A DNA stretch of 64,000 nt from contig NZ_BATP01000003.1 in the NCBI RefSeq assembly GCF_000739615.1, positions 496,001 through 560,000 of the forward strand, in the 5' to 3' direction. This DNA is from Haloferula sp. BvORR071 (GTDB taxonomy: Bacteria; Verrucomicrobiota; Verrucomicrobiia; Verrucomicrobiales; Akkermansiaceae). The notes under the pieces were generated by a model. It saw nothing but the letters and a program-made list of their open reading frames with translations, did no database searches and was not told the origin of the DNA. The translations under genes and the position numbers were made by a program. The first letter of the stretch is position 1; the number at the start of each line of letters is the position of its first letter. Below, in pieces: positions 9,026 to 18,153 of the stretch.

Positions 9026-9205
9026 CAATCACAAGATCGCCGGCCGCTGCGGAGCTACAAGCGGCGGCGGAAAATGGACCGATTCGTCGGTTGGCTCCAC
9101 AGCTACTGGCGACCGTTCTGTGGATGGGAGCGCAAGGCCGGAAACTACCGAGCTCCTGTCGAGTTGGCGTACGCCATGATTCTCCTTCACACGGTTTTGA
9201 GATAG
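9026..9205 (+). pseudogene. C-terminal remnant of an IS5-type (DDE) transposase
   Basis: This frame opens just after a stop at 9023-9025 and reads RPLRSYKRRRKMDRFVGWL, then WRPFCGWERKAGNYRAPV and ELAYAMILLHTVLR before TAG. The block R-x-YKRR-x-K-x(2)-R-x(3)-WL followed by W-x(3)-R-WE and a final ILL helix is the C-terminal signature of IS5-family transposases (IS427/IS1031-like). The N-terminal two thirds, including the first catalytic aspartates, are absent or unrecognisable upstream, and I found no terminal inverted repeats. It marks past transposition at the left end of the array. Confidence 0.6.
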
Positions 9206-9302
9206 CTTCTAGACAGGACTGCCCTCTCCTTGGCATGAAGACAAATGGCCCTCTAGTCGGAGTTATTGATCTGAACAACCTAACTCTCCTCTCTCTAGCG
9301 GC

Positions 9303-10520
9303 ATGCCTTCATGGAAATATCGCCTCTTGCTTTGTGCGGGAACACTGGGCCTAGCGACTTGGCTCGGCTACCGGGCTGAGCGCCACGAGACGGATGCGGC
9401 GGGTAACAACCCGGTGACCTTCCGCTCGGTGGTCAGGAAGGTGATGGCACCGAAGTCGCGGACCAATGCGATCGACCAGCTGAACCAGATTCGCCACGGG
9501 GCGGGGCGCAGCCAGTTGGGAGACCGGGAGATCGCGGAGTGCTGGTCGATCATTCGCGGTTTCACCCTGGAGGATGTGCAGGCCGGCTTGGCGGAGATCC
9601 CGGCGATCACTGATAGAACCGTGAGAGGCAACAACGCCAATCACATCCTGATTGGCATGCTCTATTACCGGTGGACCCAACTCGATCCGGAAGCGGCGGT
9701 GCAAGCGGTGATCAAGCCTGAGAACAATTCCTTCCTCCCGCCGGTAGCCGCGGCATGGGCTGCCAAGGACCCCGAAGCAGCGTTACGGTGGGCAGCCACC
9801 ACCGACTCTGAATATGCACAGAACGTCTTTGGGCGCGCTGCGGGCCGAATGCTCTTCACCCAAGATCCGGAGCATGCCTTGATCAAAGCAACTACGGATT
9901 TCCCCAAGGCGCTGCCCGGCGTGATCGAGGCACTGGTCGAGCGAAGCGATACTGCCGACTCCCGGCGGGCGGTGATTGAGCAACTGAAGGCTCTGCAAGA
10001 TCCAGAGGCGCTCGATTACTACATGAGGCTCTTCTACAACCGGCTCCACTACTACCAGAGCCCTGAGAGCTTGCGGGCCCTGCTCAGCGAGATCGACGAA
10101 AGCGGCCTCCCTCCCGAGAAGTTGGCGGAGGCTAAAAGGAACATCGAGGGCTCCCTGAGGCTCGATGCCCCCGAGGAGGAACTCCCGGCCATTTTGAAGG
10201 CGGGCTCCACCAGTCCCGAGAAGGAGCAGAGTAGCGCCTACAAGACCTGGGCGACGGCGAAGCCTGAGCAGGCAGCAGCATGGGCGATCGCCAACAATCG
10301 CACCGACCTCGTGGCGGAGACTGTGAAGAGCCAAGCGATGATCCAGCTCCGCGCGGGCTGGCAGCCAGCGAAACGCGAAACCGGGAATCTCTGGGTGGAT
10401 GTCTTGAGCCCCCATGTGGAAGCTTGGCAGGCGCAAGACCCTGAAGCCGCCGCAGCCTGGCTCAAGACCATGCCGCTCGACGTCCGCAACCACTACTCGA
10501 AGGATCATGCCACGCGTTAA
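9303..10520 (+). CDS. Array family A protein, copy 1
   Basis: The 405-residue protein has a short basic N-terminus, one TM/signal segment (about 5-22) and a helical body. Repeat motifs include W124-x2-LDPEAA, W152-x2-KDPEAALRW and the C-terminal W375-x3-DPEAAAAW. The FRSVVR block (40-45) and CW at 80-81 sit at exactly the same residues in A2, showing recent common origin. Its stop lies 14 bp inside the B1 gene, so translation is probably coupled. The body is likely periplasmic or surface-exposed, tethered by the uncleaved helix. No catalytic motif is visible. Function unknown; protein-protein interaction is an inference from the repeat architecture. Confidence 0.88.
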   Translation: MPSWKYRLLLCAGTLGLATWLGYRAERHETDAAGNNPVTFRSVVRKVMAPKSRTNAIDQLNQIRHGAGRSQLGDREIAECWSIIRGFTLEDVQAGLAEIPAITDRTVRGNNANHILIGMLYYRWTQLDPEAAVQAVIKPENNSFLPPVAAAWAAKDPEAALRWAATTDSEYAQNVFGRAAGRMLFTQDPEHALIKATTDFPKALPGVIEALVERSDTADSRRAVIEQLKALQDPEALDYYMRLFYNRLHYYQSPESLRALLSEIDESGLPPEKLAEAKRNIEGSLRLDAPEEELPAILKAGSTSPEKEQSSAYKTWATAKPEQAAAWAIANNRTDLVAETVKSQAMIQLRAGWQPAKRETGNLWVDVLSPHVEAWQAQDPEAAAAWLKTMPLDVRNHYSKDHATR

Positions 10521-11802
10521 ATCCATCACTTCCGTCGGCTTGTTTCGGGGCTGTCTGGCGCTGATGGTATTCGTCGGCTCCAAGGTGGGCCGGCAGCTTG
10601 CCCGCTCGGGAATTGTCCATTCCTCTGTCACGGTGAAGAAGCCCGGGCAACGCGAGGCATCGCCCCGGAAGGCAGCCCGGGCCCAAGAGGTGCATGGCGA
10701 AGTGGTGGCAGCTTCGATTCGCAAGCTGAATGCTCTCGTCCTGGGTAGTCCCGACCTCTTTTCCGACTGGGAGACGCAGGCGGAAATGGATGGTGTGATC
10801 GCGAAGCTCTCCGCCGCGGAACTGGCCGAGGTTTTTGCAGCCGTTGGAACAGGCTTAGGCGATATCTATCAGATCCTGAACAGGAAGGTCGGGGCTGCCT
10901 GGATGGCGATGGATCCCGACGCCGCGCTCAAGGCGGCCGTGGCAAAGCAGCATTCGGGAAGAGAGCACTTGGCGGGCATGATCTTTTCAGCTTGGGCAAA
11001 TCAAGACCCCAAGGGAGCACTCGCTTGGTTGAACTCCGCCGAGATACCCGCGGGACTGCCCTTGCTGCGCGAGGATCTCCGCACACTGGCTCTCGATCAG
11101 TTGGTGGAGCGTGACTTCGAACTCGCCACCTCCGAGTTTTTCAAGGCCAGCGGTCCTTCGAATTTTCTCGGTCCCGATGGCCTCTTGGGGAGCTGGGGTG
11201 AAAGGTACGGGGACGATCCGGGGATGCGCGACCGCTTGGTGCAATTCGCGAAGAGCACCGGCCGACCTCAGGACTACGCCAATCTGAACCGCGCGCTGCT
11301 GCACGATTGGCCACAGGAGGACGCCATGGGGATGATGAACTACTTGCAGGAACTCCGATCCTATCTGGAGTCCGACGCAGTGCCAGCGGATGCACGGCCC
11401 GAGGTAGATGCCAAGGCGGTGGGCGCGGCCATCGCCCGCGAATATGACCGCCCGGCACTCGAATGGTGGATGGAACGCTATGGTCAGAGCAAGGAGACGC
11501 CTGCCACTCTCAAGCAGGCGATGCGCGGCTGGGTGGGGCAGTATCCGGATGCGATGATGAATTGGTTCCAAGAGCAGCCGCCTAGCCCGCAGCGGGATGC
11601 GCTCGCCTCCTCGGTGGTTCCCAGCCTGATCACCAAGAAGAGGTTCGCGGACGCGGTGAAGAGCATCGAGAGCATGCAGGATCCCTACTATCGCCAAGTG
11701 TCGGCAGAGCGGCTGAATCTACTGTGGAGCGAGCAGGATGCGACCGCCGCCGCCGCATGGCGTGGTCGTTTGCCGGAGGGGACGCTGCCCGCCTCCAAGT
11801 AG
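10507..11802 (+). CDS. Array family B protein, copy 1
   Basis: A 431-residue anchored helical protein. The ATG at 10507, within the end of A1, matches the homologous B2 start (both begin MPR-[VI]-K and continue with the same ARSGIVH block after the TM), so the longer frame from 10414 is rejected. The diagnostic block is DWETQAEMDGVIAKLSAAEL (87-106). W122-x3-DPDAA and W153-x3-DPKGALAW follow. The C-terminus has a QDPYYR motif, then W-SEQDA-TAAAAW. A1 and B1 form the first of four AB units. The gene converges on D1 with a 12-bp gap. Function unknown. Confidence 0.88.
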   Translation: MPRVKSITSVGLFRGCLALMVFVGSKVGRQLARSGIVHSSVTVKKPGQREASPRKAARAQEVHGEVVAASIRKLNALVLGSPDLFSDWETQAEMDGVIAKLSAAELAEVFAAVGTGLGDIYQILNRKVGAAWMAMDPDAALKAAVAKQHSGREHLAGMIFSAWANQDPKGALAWLNSAEIPAGLPLLREDLRTLALDQLVERDFELATSEFFKASGPSNFLGPDGLLGSWGERYGDDPGMRDRLVQFAKSTGRPQDYANLNRALLHDWPQEDAMGMMNYLQELRSYLESDAVPADARPEVDAKAVGAAIAREYDRPALEWWMERYGQSKETPATLKQAMRGWVGQYPDAMMNWFQEQPPSPQRDALASSVVPSLITKKRFADAVKSIESMQDPYYRQVSAERLNLLWSEQDATAAAAWRGRLPEGTLPASK

Positions 11803-11814
11803 GCAGTCGAATTT

Positions 11815-13149
11815 TCAGCGAATCGCTTTCGCGTTCGCCTCCCAGGCTACCAAACGACGGGCCGCTTCTTCCTTCAGCGGTCCGTCCTGCATTTTCCCCA
11901 GAGCCTGCCGCGCGACATCGGCCTTGCCGTGCTGGTCCAGCGCGGCATCGATGTAGCGAGCGTAGGCTCGTTCCCGCCACGTCTCTTGGCTGATGCTGGC
12001 GATCCATTCAACGGCCACGTCCGGGTAATCCTTCAGGTAGGATTCCACGCCACAGTCGAACAGGGCCTCCGTTTCCTGCCGCACGGGCAAGGAGGTCGCC
12101 CAAAAGGCCGTATTCGCCACTTCCTCACTTGTTGCCCCGCCTTTCAATTTTGATGTCACGTTGGGATCCGCCAAAGAAGCCCAGTCGCCGTGCTGGATCA
12201 TCAGGTCGATGATGCCAGTGGCCCTTGACGAGCCAGGCTTGGAACCAGCCATCGTGCTGAGCAGGGTCTGCACGCGGGCGACCTCGGGCAAGCCCTCGAT
12301 GACGTCCGCCACCTGTTCCGGCGACCTCGCATATAAAGGTCGAGCAAGGAGCATGGCCCAGTAGCGAAGCATGCGCGTGTCATTCAGATCGGTTCTCAAG
12401 AGCGCCTGCTTAACGGGAACATCATCCGTGGGGCGATAGCCTTGAAAGGTGCCATATTGGAAGAGCTGCTCGGCGGACACCTGATCCGGAGGGAGGGCCT
12501 TGAGCATTTGGAGGAAGCTTCCGTAGTTCAGATTGGAGTTCTGGTTCATAAGCGAGACTCCGCAGGAGAGAATCGCTTGATCCCGGTCACGGGCGGAGAA
12601 CTCACCCAGCTTGTCGGCCACGAGACCGGCGTTCTTGGCCGCCACCTCGACGATCCAAAGGCGGCGGAGGAGCCCAGCCTCAATGCCGAAGTTGCCGCGC
12701 TGGATGAGATCCCAACTCGCTTCCGGATTTTCCACCAGAGCGGGGCCCAGTGCGTCCAACAAGGGCCCCATGTCTTCATTCACATAGACCTCCTTGAACC
12801 ACTGTCCATCCGCCGCCAGGGATTCCGCCAAGGCCGCGCGGATCGCGGCTTCCAAGTCCACCTTCGCCCAAAGGGCGAGGAGTTCGCGCTGGGCGAGCAC
12901 CCGATCCTTCGACGCCAACTGCGCCGTGGGCATGGCTTTCCAAGCGCTTGCAAACTCATTGCTCCGCCACTGTGCCAAGGGCCGGTCTTCCTTCAGCTCC
13001 CGGGCCTCGGTCCGAGCCACGGGCGGAGCCAATTCCTCCGCCGGTGCAACGGTTGCAGACGGGGTGTCTGGCTGCCAACTGAGCAGCCCTGCCAAGCCGG
13101 CGACGATCAGATGACTGGCCACCAGAAGAAGACAGGTCCGGGCTTTCAT
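11815..13149 (-). CDS. Array family D protein, copy 1
   Basis: A 444-residue protein with TM/signal at about 5-23 (LLLVASHLIVAGLAGLL) and an acidic, Pro/Ala-rich linker. It shares with D2 and D3 the segment in which RELLALWAKVDLEAAIRAAL precedes a variable stretch, then P-x-A-SW-x-LI-x-RG-x-FG. It starts inside the ATGA overlap with C1, so C1-D1 is a coupled unit, as C-D is elsewhere. The C-terminal third repeats W-E-x-ANAKA-type helices. No enzyme motif is present. It is the most diverged of the three D copies. Confidence 0.87.
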   Translation of the reverse strand: MKARTCLLLVASHLIVAGLAGLLSWQPDTPSATVAPAEELAPPVARTEARELKEDRPLAQWRSNEFASAWKAMPTAQLASKDRVLAQRELLALWAKVDLEAAIRAALAESLAADGQWFKEVYVNEDMGPLLDALGPALVENPEASWDLIQRGNFGIEAGLLRRLWIVEVAAKNAGLVADKLGEFSARDRDQAILSCGVSLMNQNSNLNYGSFLQMLKALPPDQVSAEQLFQYGTFQGYRPTDDVPVKQALLRTDLNDTRMLRYWAMLLARPLYARSPEQVADVIEGLPEVARVQTLLSTMAGSKPGSSRATGIIDLMIQHGDWASLADPNVTSKLKGGATSEEVANTAFWATSLPVRQETEALFDCGVESYLKDYPDVAVEWIASISQETWRERAYARYIDAALDQHGKADVARQALGKMQDGPLKEEAARRLVAWEANAKAIR

Positions 13150-14717
13150 GGATCCTTGGGAGAAAGCTCCTGTTCCACCTTGGTGGCTTGGGCGGGGTTC
13201 TTTTTCTTGGCCTGTCGGACTATGCCTGAAACCGCGGCATCACGGTCTGCTCCTGCTGCCATCGATTTCACCGTTTGTTGGTAGTTGTCGCCGAAGCGCT
13301 CTGCATAAGCAGAGGCCTTGATCTGGAGTGCTTCGGCCCGCTGCTCCTTCTCTTGCGGAGTCGTCGCGGCTGGCAGTGCGGAGAGGTAGACCTTGAAGAG
13401 TTCAGGTGAGACTCTGGAGAATCCGCGCTGGAGCACATCGTATTGGAAGGCTCGCTTCTCCTCCGCTGGCAGGCCCTCGATCAGAGCTCGAGCTTGCACA
13501 GGATTTTCCTCCACGAGTTGACGAAACAGGGCCTTCCTGAAGGGCGCATCACCCGCTTTTGCCGTGGCGGGTAGGGCTGCCCGCATGGCCACCAACACCT
13601 CGTCTGAGGAGGCGGCCCCGTGGCGGAATTCGTAGCGCCAGTCCCGGCCTTCCTTCAGCACGCCAGAGATGTCCTCGGCTAATAATTCCGTCTCAAGGTC
13701 CCCACGAGTGGAGCTTGTGCGCCCTGGCGCTTCTGCCATCGCGCCTACCCTGAGCGCCAGATCAGCCCCAGAGCCCTTCTGGACAGCGGTGAGGGCTTCC
13801 TGTCTCGTCCGCTCGGCCACGGTCCCCTTCAAATCTCCGTTCCGGGTCCTCTCTAGCAGCCACACGGCGGCCTCTGGCGAGGATCTTGCGAAGCCGCGCA
13901 GAAGCTCGATTTGGTCGAGTTCCTTCTCCTGACGGTTCGCCATTTCCACCAACGATTCCCGTTCGCTAAACGGCAGGGCTTCCGCTGCTCGCAGAAAGGG
14001 AGTTCGGCCAATGCCAGTCCAGGGGTTGCGGGACTCGGCCGCTTGGGTGAAGTAGGACGCTTGCTCCGGTACGGCCATCATTGCCGAGTGCAACTTCTCC
14101 AAGGCCGCTACCCCTCCACCGGATTTCATCTCTGCCACTAAACCATCGCAAAAACTCCCGGCCGTCACCGGCGTCTTGATCAGCCAAGGCAGGCAGGCCG
14201 CAAGTCCGCGTTCCGCGATGAGATCCTTGCAAACATGCTGCCGAAGATCGAACACCACCGCGACGTTTTGACTACTTTCGTCTTTGAGCACGAAATCCAT
14301 CGCTCCACCTGGATCCTGCCTCATCCAATGCAGCATCCTCACCTCCAACCTCGCAAGCGCTTTGGCCTCCTGCTCTTTCGTCCGCATGACGGAGAAGGGC
14401 CGAGCTTCTTTCTGGATCTCTTCCACGGCCGCGGCTTTCACATCCTTGGCCACCGGCAGTGACGCTTTGAGTTCGAGGTATCTTGAATCAGCGTCCGGCT
14501 CGCTCTTCGTGCGGGAAGCGAGGAAGTCTTTCAAGAAACGCTGACCTTTCCCGCCATCCATGGTCTGGGTGCGGGAGTTGGTCTTGGCAGGGAGCGAGCC
14601 TGACTCCCATTCCCGATGCTGGGAGCTTGCCGGATCACTCTTGTATCTGGCTGCACCGTATACAACCGCGAACACGCAAGCATGCGAGAGCAGGAGCAGC
14701 GGAACTTTGCGGTTCAT
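13146..14717 (-). CDS. Array family C protein, copy 1
   Basis: A 523-residue protein; the ATG at 14717 is chosen because MNRKVPLLLLSHACVFAVV gives the usual array N-terminus, while the longer frame (to 14807) adds basic junk. The family C signature GRDWRYEFRHGAASSDEV is present, followed by the block FRQLVEENPVQARALIEGLP shared with C2 and C3. It overlaps D1 by the ATGA quartet. It lies downstream of a broken H gene (gap 120 bp), possibly sharing its promoter. Function unknown. The long helical body suggests a scaffold or binding role rather than catalysis. Confidence 0.87.
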   Translation of the reverse strand: MNRKVPLLLLSHACVFAVVYGAARYKSDPASSQHREWESGSLPAKTNSRTQTMDGGKGQRFLKDFLASRTKSEPDADSRYLELKASLPVAKDVKAAAVEEIQKEARPFSVMRTKEQEAKALARLEVRMLHWMRQDPGGAMDFVLKDESSQNVAVVFDLRQHVCKDLIAERGLAACLPWLIKTPVTAGSFCDGLVAEMKSGGGVAALEKLHSAMMAVPEQASYFTQAAESRNPWTGIGRTPFLRAAEALPFSERESLVEMANRQEKELDQIELLRGFARSSPEAAVWLLERTRNGDLKGTVAERTRQEALTAVQKGSGADLALRVGAMAEAPGRTSSTRGDLETELLAEDISGVLKEGRDWRYEFRHGAASSDEVLVAMRAALPATAKAGDAPFRKALFRQLVEENPVQARALIEGLPAEEKRAFQYDVLQRGFSRVSPELFKVYLSALPAATTPQEKEQRAEALQIKASAYAERFGDNYQQTVKSMAAGADRDAAVSGIVRQAKKKNPAQATKVEQELSPKDP

Positions 14718-14837
14718 GGCATCACGAAGGGGATGACATGCGGATCTTGCAGTTCTCCTGGAGATATTCAAGGGGGCTCTTGCATGGTTCGAGCTTCGCC
14801 CACTCATGGACGGGCTTTCTCCGGCGCGGCTGCTCTC

Positions 14838-15296
14838 TCATCGAGCAACTCCCCTGCCCTCACGCGAAGCTTCTCCGTTGGCAATCACCTCCCAGACCGA
14901 ATCCGGGTGAAGGGAGACCACCTGAAGCAGCGCAGTGCGCACCAAGGCGAAGCGACGCTCCTCCGGAATACCGGCGACCAGGTCATCAAGCGCACCCGGA
15001 TCGGCAATGAGAACGGGAGCCAGCCACTCGGCGACCTCCTCATCCTTGGCACCACTCGCGATGAGAGCTGCCACTTTGGCCCGGGCTTCCTTGGTCCGGC
15101 CAGCAAGGGCGGCGAGTCTGATCTTGGCCGGTTCGTCTCCGAGCGGGGCCTTCGCCTCCTCCTCTTTCACAGGCGCAGCCACGATCCTCTTCTCGGGGCT
15201 GGAAGTGCGGTGAGCCAAGGGACCCAAAAGCGAGCCGGCGCCAATGGGCAAGAGCCAACGCAAAGCGATGCAGAGCGGCAAAGGGTCTGACGCCAT
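14838..15296 (-). pseudogene. Truncated family H paralog
   Basis: Encodes about 152 residues matching the N-terminal third of the intact H gene (49768-51069). Shared blocks are RLAALAGRT-x-EAR-x(3)-L, then LAPVL-x-ADP-x-LD and VPEERR/IPEERR. After WEVIANGEA the similarity ends and a stop follows within a few residues, against 433 residues in the intact copy. Only 120 bp separate it from C1, so the C-terminal two thirds are deleted rather than frameshifted. AGAGGA lies eight bases before the ATG at 15296, so the fragment may still be translated as a short anchored peptide. Confidence 0.7.
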
Positions 15297-15467
15297 TAGA
15301 AAGATCCTCTGCAAAGCAGCCCGAAATCCGCAAGGCCAAGCTAAGTCTTCATCAAGTCTTCACATATCCTACCATGCATCTACAGGGTGGCCTCCACCTC
15401 TGGAATTCGCCTCTCCTGACTTCAAGGAGCTTTGACGGGATCGGGCTCGTCGGCTTCTACTTCCGCA

Positions 15468-16673
15468 ATGATAGCGTGGAAGTATCAGCTCCTCCTCGGG
15501 CTCGGAACCTTGGGCCTCGCGGTATGGTTCGGCTACAGCGCTGAGCACCACGTGATGGACTCCGCTGGGAACAAGCCAATGACCTTCCGCTCGGTGGTTA
15601 GAACGGCCATGGCGCCAAAGACCCGCAGAGATGCCTTGGCACGCCTGAACGAGCTCCGGCACTTGGCTGGGAGGACTCCTTCGACTACCAAGGAACTCGC
15701 TGAATGTTGGTCGATCGTCCGCGGCCTCTCAGTCGAGGACATCCAAGCCGCCTTGGCGGAGATCCCGGAGAAACCGCCGCGCGAGGTGAACGCCGAGCTG
15801 ATCAACATGCTCTATTTCCGCTGGGGGCAAGTTGATCCGCAGTCAGCCGCCCAACAGGCAAGTCAAGCGAACGCCGACATTGCCCCAATCATGGCGGTCG
15901 CAGTAGCCTGGGCATCCAAGGATCCAGAGGCAGCCCTGCGCTGGGCTGCAACAACCGACGACCGCCGGGCGAAGAGCTTGATCGGTCGGGCAGCAGGAAA
16001 GGCGTTGGCCCAGCAGAATCCGGATGATCCCTTCGCGAAGGCGACTTCGATTCTTCCCGAATCTGCCAGCGGAGTTGTAAGCGCGATGGCAGACCGGAGC
16101 ACTTCAGCGGAAGCACGAAGGAAGGATCTTGCCCGATTGAAGGAGATGCCGGACACGAAGCACTTGGAAAGCTACCTCAGGATGCTCGTCTCGAATCGCT
16201 ATGGCCAAGATCAGGAAAGCCTACAGGCGATGCTCGATGATGTGGGAAACGCGGGCATTCCGGCAGAAATGACAGCGAAGTTCCGGGGGGATATCAGAAG
16301 AGTCATCGCTTTTCGCGCCCCGTCGGAGAGTTTAGGAACGGCTCTCCAGGAAGGGGCTGAAACTCCAGAAAAGCAGCAGCAAACCTACCGCTCTTGGGCA
16401 GTCGCCAATGCCTCGGAATCCGCCAAGTGGGCCGTCGCCAATGGGCGCGCTGATCTCGTGGCGCACACCGTAAAGGAGGCATCCCTGGGACTTCTACGCG
16501 ATGGCTGGCAAGAGGGCGCGGGGAATCCCTACAGTCCATGGACCAAAGGGGTAGTCGCCCAGTTCCAAGCTTGGAACGAAGCCGACCCAAGTGGTGCCGG
16601 CGCATGGCTCAAGACGATGCCGGGAGACCTTCGCAGCTATCTAACCGAAAGCGACAGCCATGCCACGCATTAA
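15468..16673 (+). CDS. Array family A protein, copy 2
   Basis: A 401-residue near twin of A1, colinear through residue 120: WKY at 4-6, FRSVVR at 40-45 and CWSIVRGLSVEDIQAALAEI at 80-99. The ATG at 15468 is chosen over 15432 because it aligns with the A1 start. KDPEAALRWAATTDD (about 151-165) repeats the A1 motif. The C-terminus ends with W-x(3)-DPSGAGAWLKTMPGDL. It overlaps B2 by 14 bp, the same length as A1/B1, so the A-B unit was duplicated as a whole. It is divergent from the broken H gene across about 170 bp, which should contain both promoters. Confidence 0.88.
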   Translation: MIAWKYQLLLGLGTLGLAVWFGYSAEHHVMDSAGNKPMTFRSVVRTAMAPKTRRDALARLNELRHLAGRTPSTTKELAECWSIVRGLSVEDIQAALAEIPEKPPREVNAELINMLYFRWGQVDPQSAAQQASQANADIAPIMAVAVAWASKDPEAALRWAATTDDRRAKSLIGRAAGKALAQQNPDDPFAKATSILPESASGVVSAMADRSTSAEARRKDLARLKEMPDTKHLESYLRMLVSNRYGQDQESLQAMLDDVGNAGIPAEMTAKFRGDIRRVIAFRAPSESLGTALQEGAETPEKQQQTYRSWAVANASESAKWAVANGRADLVAHTVKEASLGLLRDGWQEGAGNPYSPWTKGVVAQFQAWNEADPSGAGAWLKTMPGDLRSYLTESDSHATH

Positions 16674-17967
16674 GCCCCTACTCTCCCTCGCGCTCCTGTC
16701 AGGTGCTCTGGCTCTGATCGCCTGTCTGGGTTCCCGCGGCGGACGTTTCCTCGCACGTTCGGGGATCGTGCATCCATCGGGGCCCTCATCTGCTCGCAAG
16801 CCGATCGATGAGAGCGGAGCGGCGAAGGACAAAGCCGCCGAACAAGAACTACTACGTGCGGATCTGGTCGAGACCTCGATCAAGAGGCTCAAGGCGCTCG
16901 CCGGGAATTGCCCGGACCTGCGCGAGGACTGGGAAACCCAGGCGCAGATGGATGGCGTCATTGCCAAGCTCTCCGCCCGCGAATTGGCAGAGGTCTTTGC
17001 GGCAACCAACTTTCAACTTGGGGACCGTACCGCTGTTTTGCCGATGAAGATTGGCACCGCGTGGATGGCTCAGGACCCGGACGCAGCGCTCAAGGGCCTT
17101 GTCGAATGGTCGGAGCGAAGTGGCTACGGAGGCTATCTGGTTGCTGCAGTCTTCGGGAATTGGGCCGGCGAAGCACCGGAGGCGGCGCTGGCATGGCTGA
17201 ACTCCGCGGAGTTTCCTGCGGATCCCCCCACCCTGCGCGAGCAACTCCGGGAATCGGCGCTCTATACCTTGGCCGAGCGCGACTTCGACCTCGCTACCGC
17301 GGAGTTTCTCAAGATCACCGGCCCTTCGTCATCCCGCTCGGATTCGCAAACGATCATGAGCAACTGGGCGGCGCTCCACTCCGATGATCCAGTGATACGG
17401 AGCCGCTTGATCGACTTCGCCAAGTCCACCAGCAATCCCAAGGACTACGCCGAGCTCAATGCCGGGCTGCTCCAGCGCTGGCCGCAGGAGGACGCCATGG
17501 GAATGATGAGCTATCTCCAGGAACTGCAATCCTACCTGGAATCGGATGCCGTGCCCGCCGCGGCCCGTCCTCAAGTGGATGCCAGCGCGGTAGGCGTGGC
17601 GATCTTCCGCGAGTATGACGGCCCGGCGCTGAAGTGGTGGATGGAGCGATACGGCGATAGCCGGGAAACCCCAGCGCCGATGAAATCCGCGATGGCAGAC
17701 TGGATGAAAAAGTATCCCGACAAGGCGATGCAATGGTTCCAAGAGCAGCCAGCCGGGCTACAACGCGACTCCTTGACGACCTCGGTGATTCCCTCGCTGA
17801 TCACCATGAAGCGCTTTGACGATGCGGCGAAAAGCATCGAGAACATTCAGGATCCGACTCTCCGGCAAAATAGTGCGCAGCGCCTGAACATTCTCTGGAG
17901 CGAGCAAGACGCCGCCGCAGCCAAGACTTGGCGGGAGAGTCTTCCCACCGGCACCCTCCCGGACTAG
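16660..17967 (+). CDS. Array family B protein, copy 2
   Basis: A 435-residue protein, close to B1 throughout: DWETQAQMDGVIAKLSARELA, W-x3-DPDAALKG, then LAWLNSAEFPADPPTLREQL and ERDFDLATAEFLKITGPS. It has a TM near residues 6-24 and a Ser/Ala/Lys linker. The C-terminal part keeps the IQDPTLR motif and a W-SEQDAAAAKTW repeat. Start and overlap geometry copy those of the first AB unit. Nothing is truncated. Divergence from B1 is spread evenly rather than concentrated in one domain, suggesting an old duplication that both copies survived. Confidence 0.88.
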   Translation: MPRIKPLLSLALLSGALALIACLGSRGGRFLARSGIVHPSGPSSARKPIDESGAAKDKAAEQELLRADLVETSIKRLKALAGNCPDLREDWETQAQMDGVIAKLSARELAEVFAATNFQLGDRTAVLPMKIGTAWMAQDPDAALKGLVEWSERSGYGGYLVAAVFGNWAGEAPEAALAWLNSAEFPADPPTLREQLRESALYTLAERDFDLATAEFLKITGPSSSRSDSQTIMSNWAALHSDDPVIRSRLIDFAKSTSNPKDYAELNAGLLQRWPQEDAMGMMSYLQELQSYLESDAVPAAARPQVDASAVGVAIFREYDGPALKWWMERYGDSRETPAPMKSAMADWMKKYPDKAMQWFQEQPAGLQRDSLTTSVIPSLITMKRFDDAAKSIENIQDPTLRQNSAQRLNILWSEQDAAAAKTWRESLPTGTLPD

Positions 17968-18153
17968 CCGCGGGGCTCACGAAGCCGGTGCAAGACAACT
18001 GCGCCGGGACTTCAGGGCCGATAACCTTTCTCCCGGAAGCGATCTAGCAGGACCTTCAGCACCTCATCAAACATCCGTCCGGATTCCCCTTGAGTTGACA
18101 CAAGCCCCCCGCCCGGCATCGGATAGGGAGCCCAATCTCTTGCCATTCACAGA

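Noticed and set aside
8817-9179. A 120-codon plus-strand frame in the junction region
   Set aside because: No motif, overlaps a conflicting minus-strand frame, and ends inside the transposase remnant in another frame.
18095-18123. Sigma-70 promoter before A3 (TTGACA)
   Set aside because: The -35 is perfect but no acceptable -10 lies at 16-18 bp, so I did not list it.
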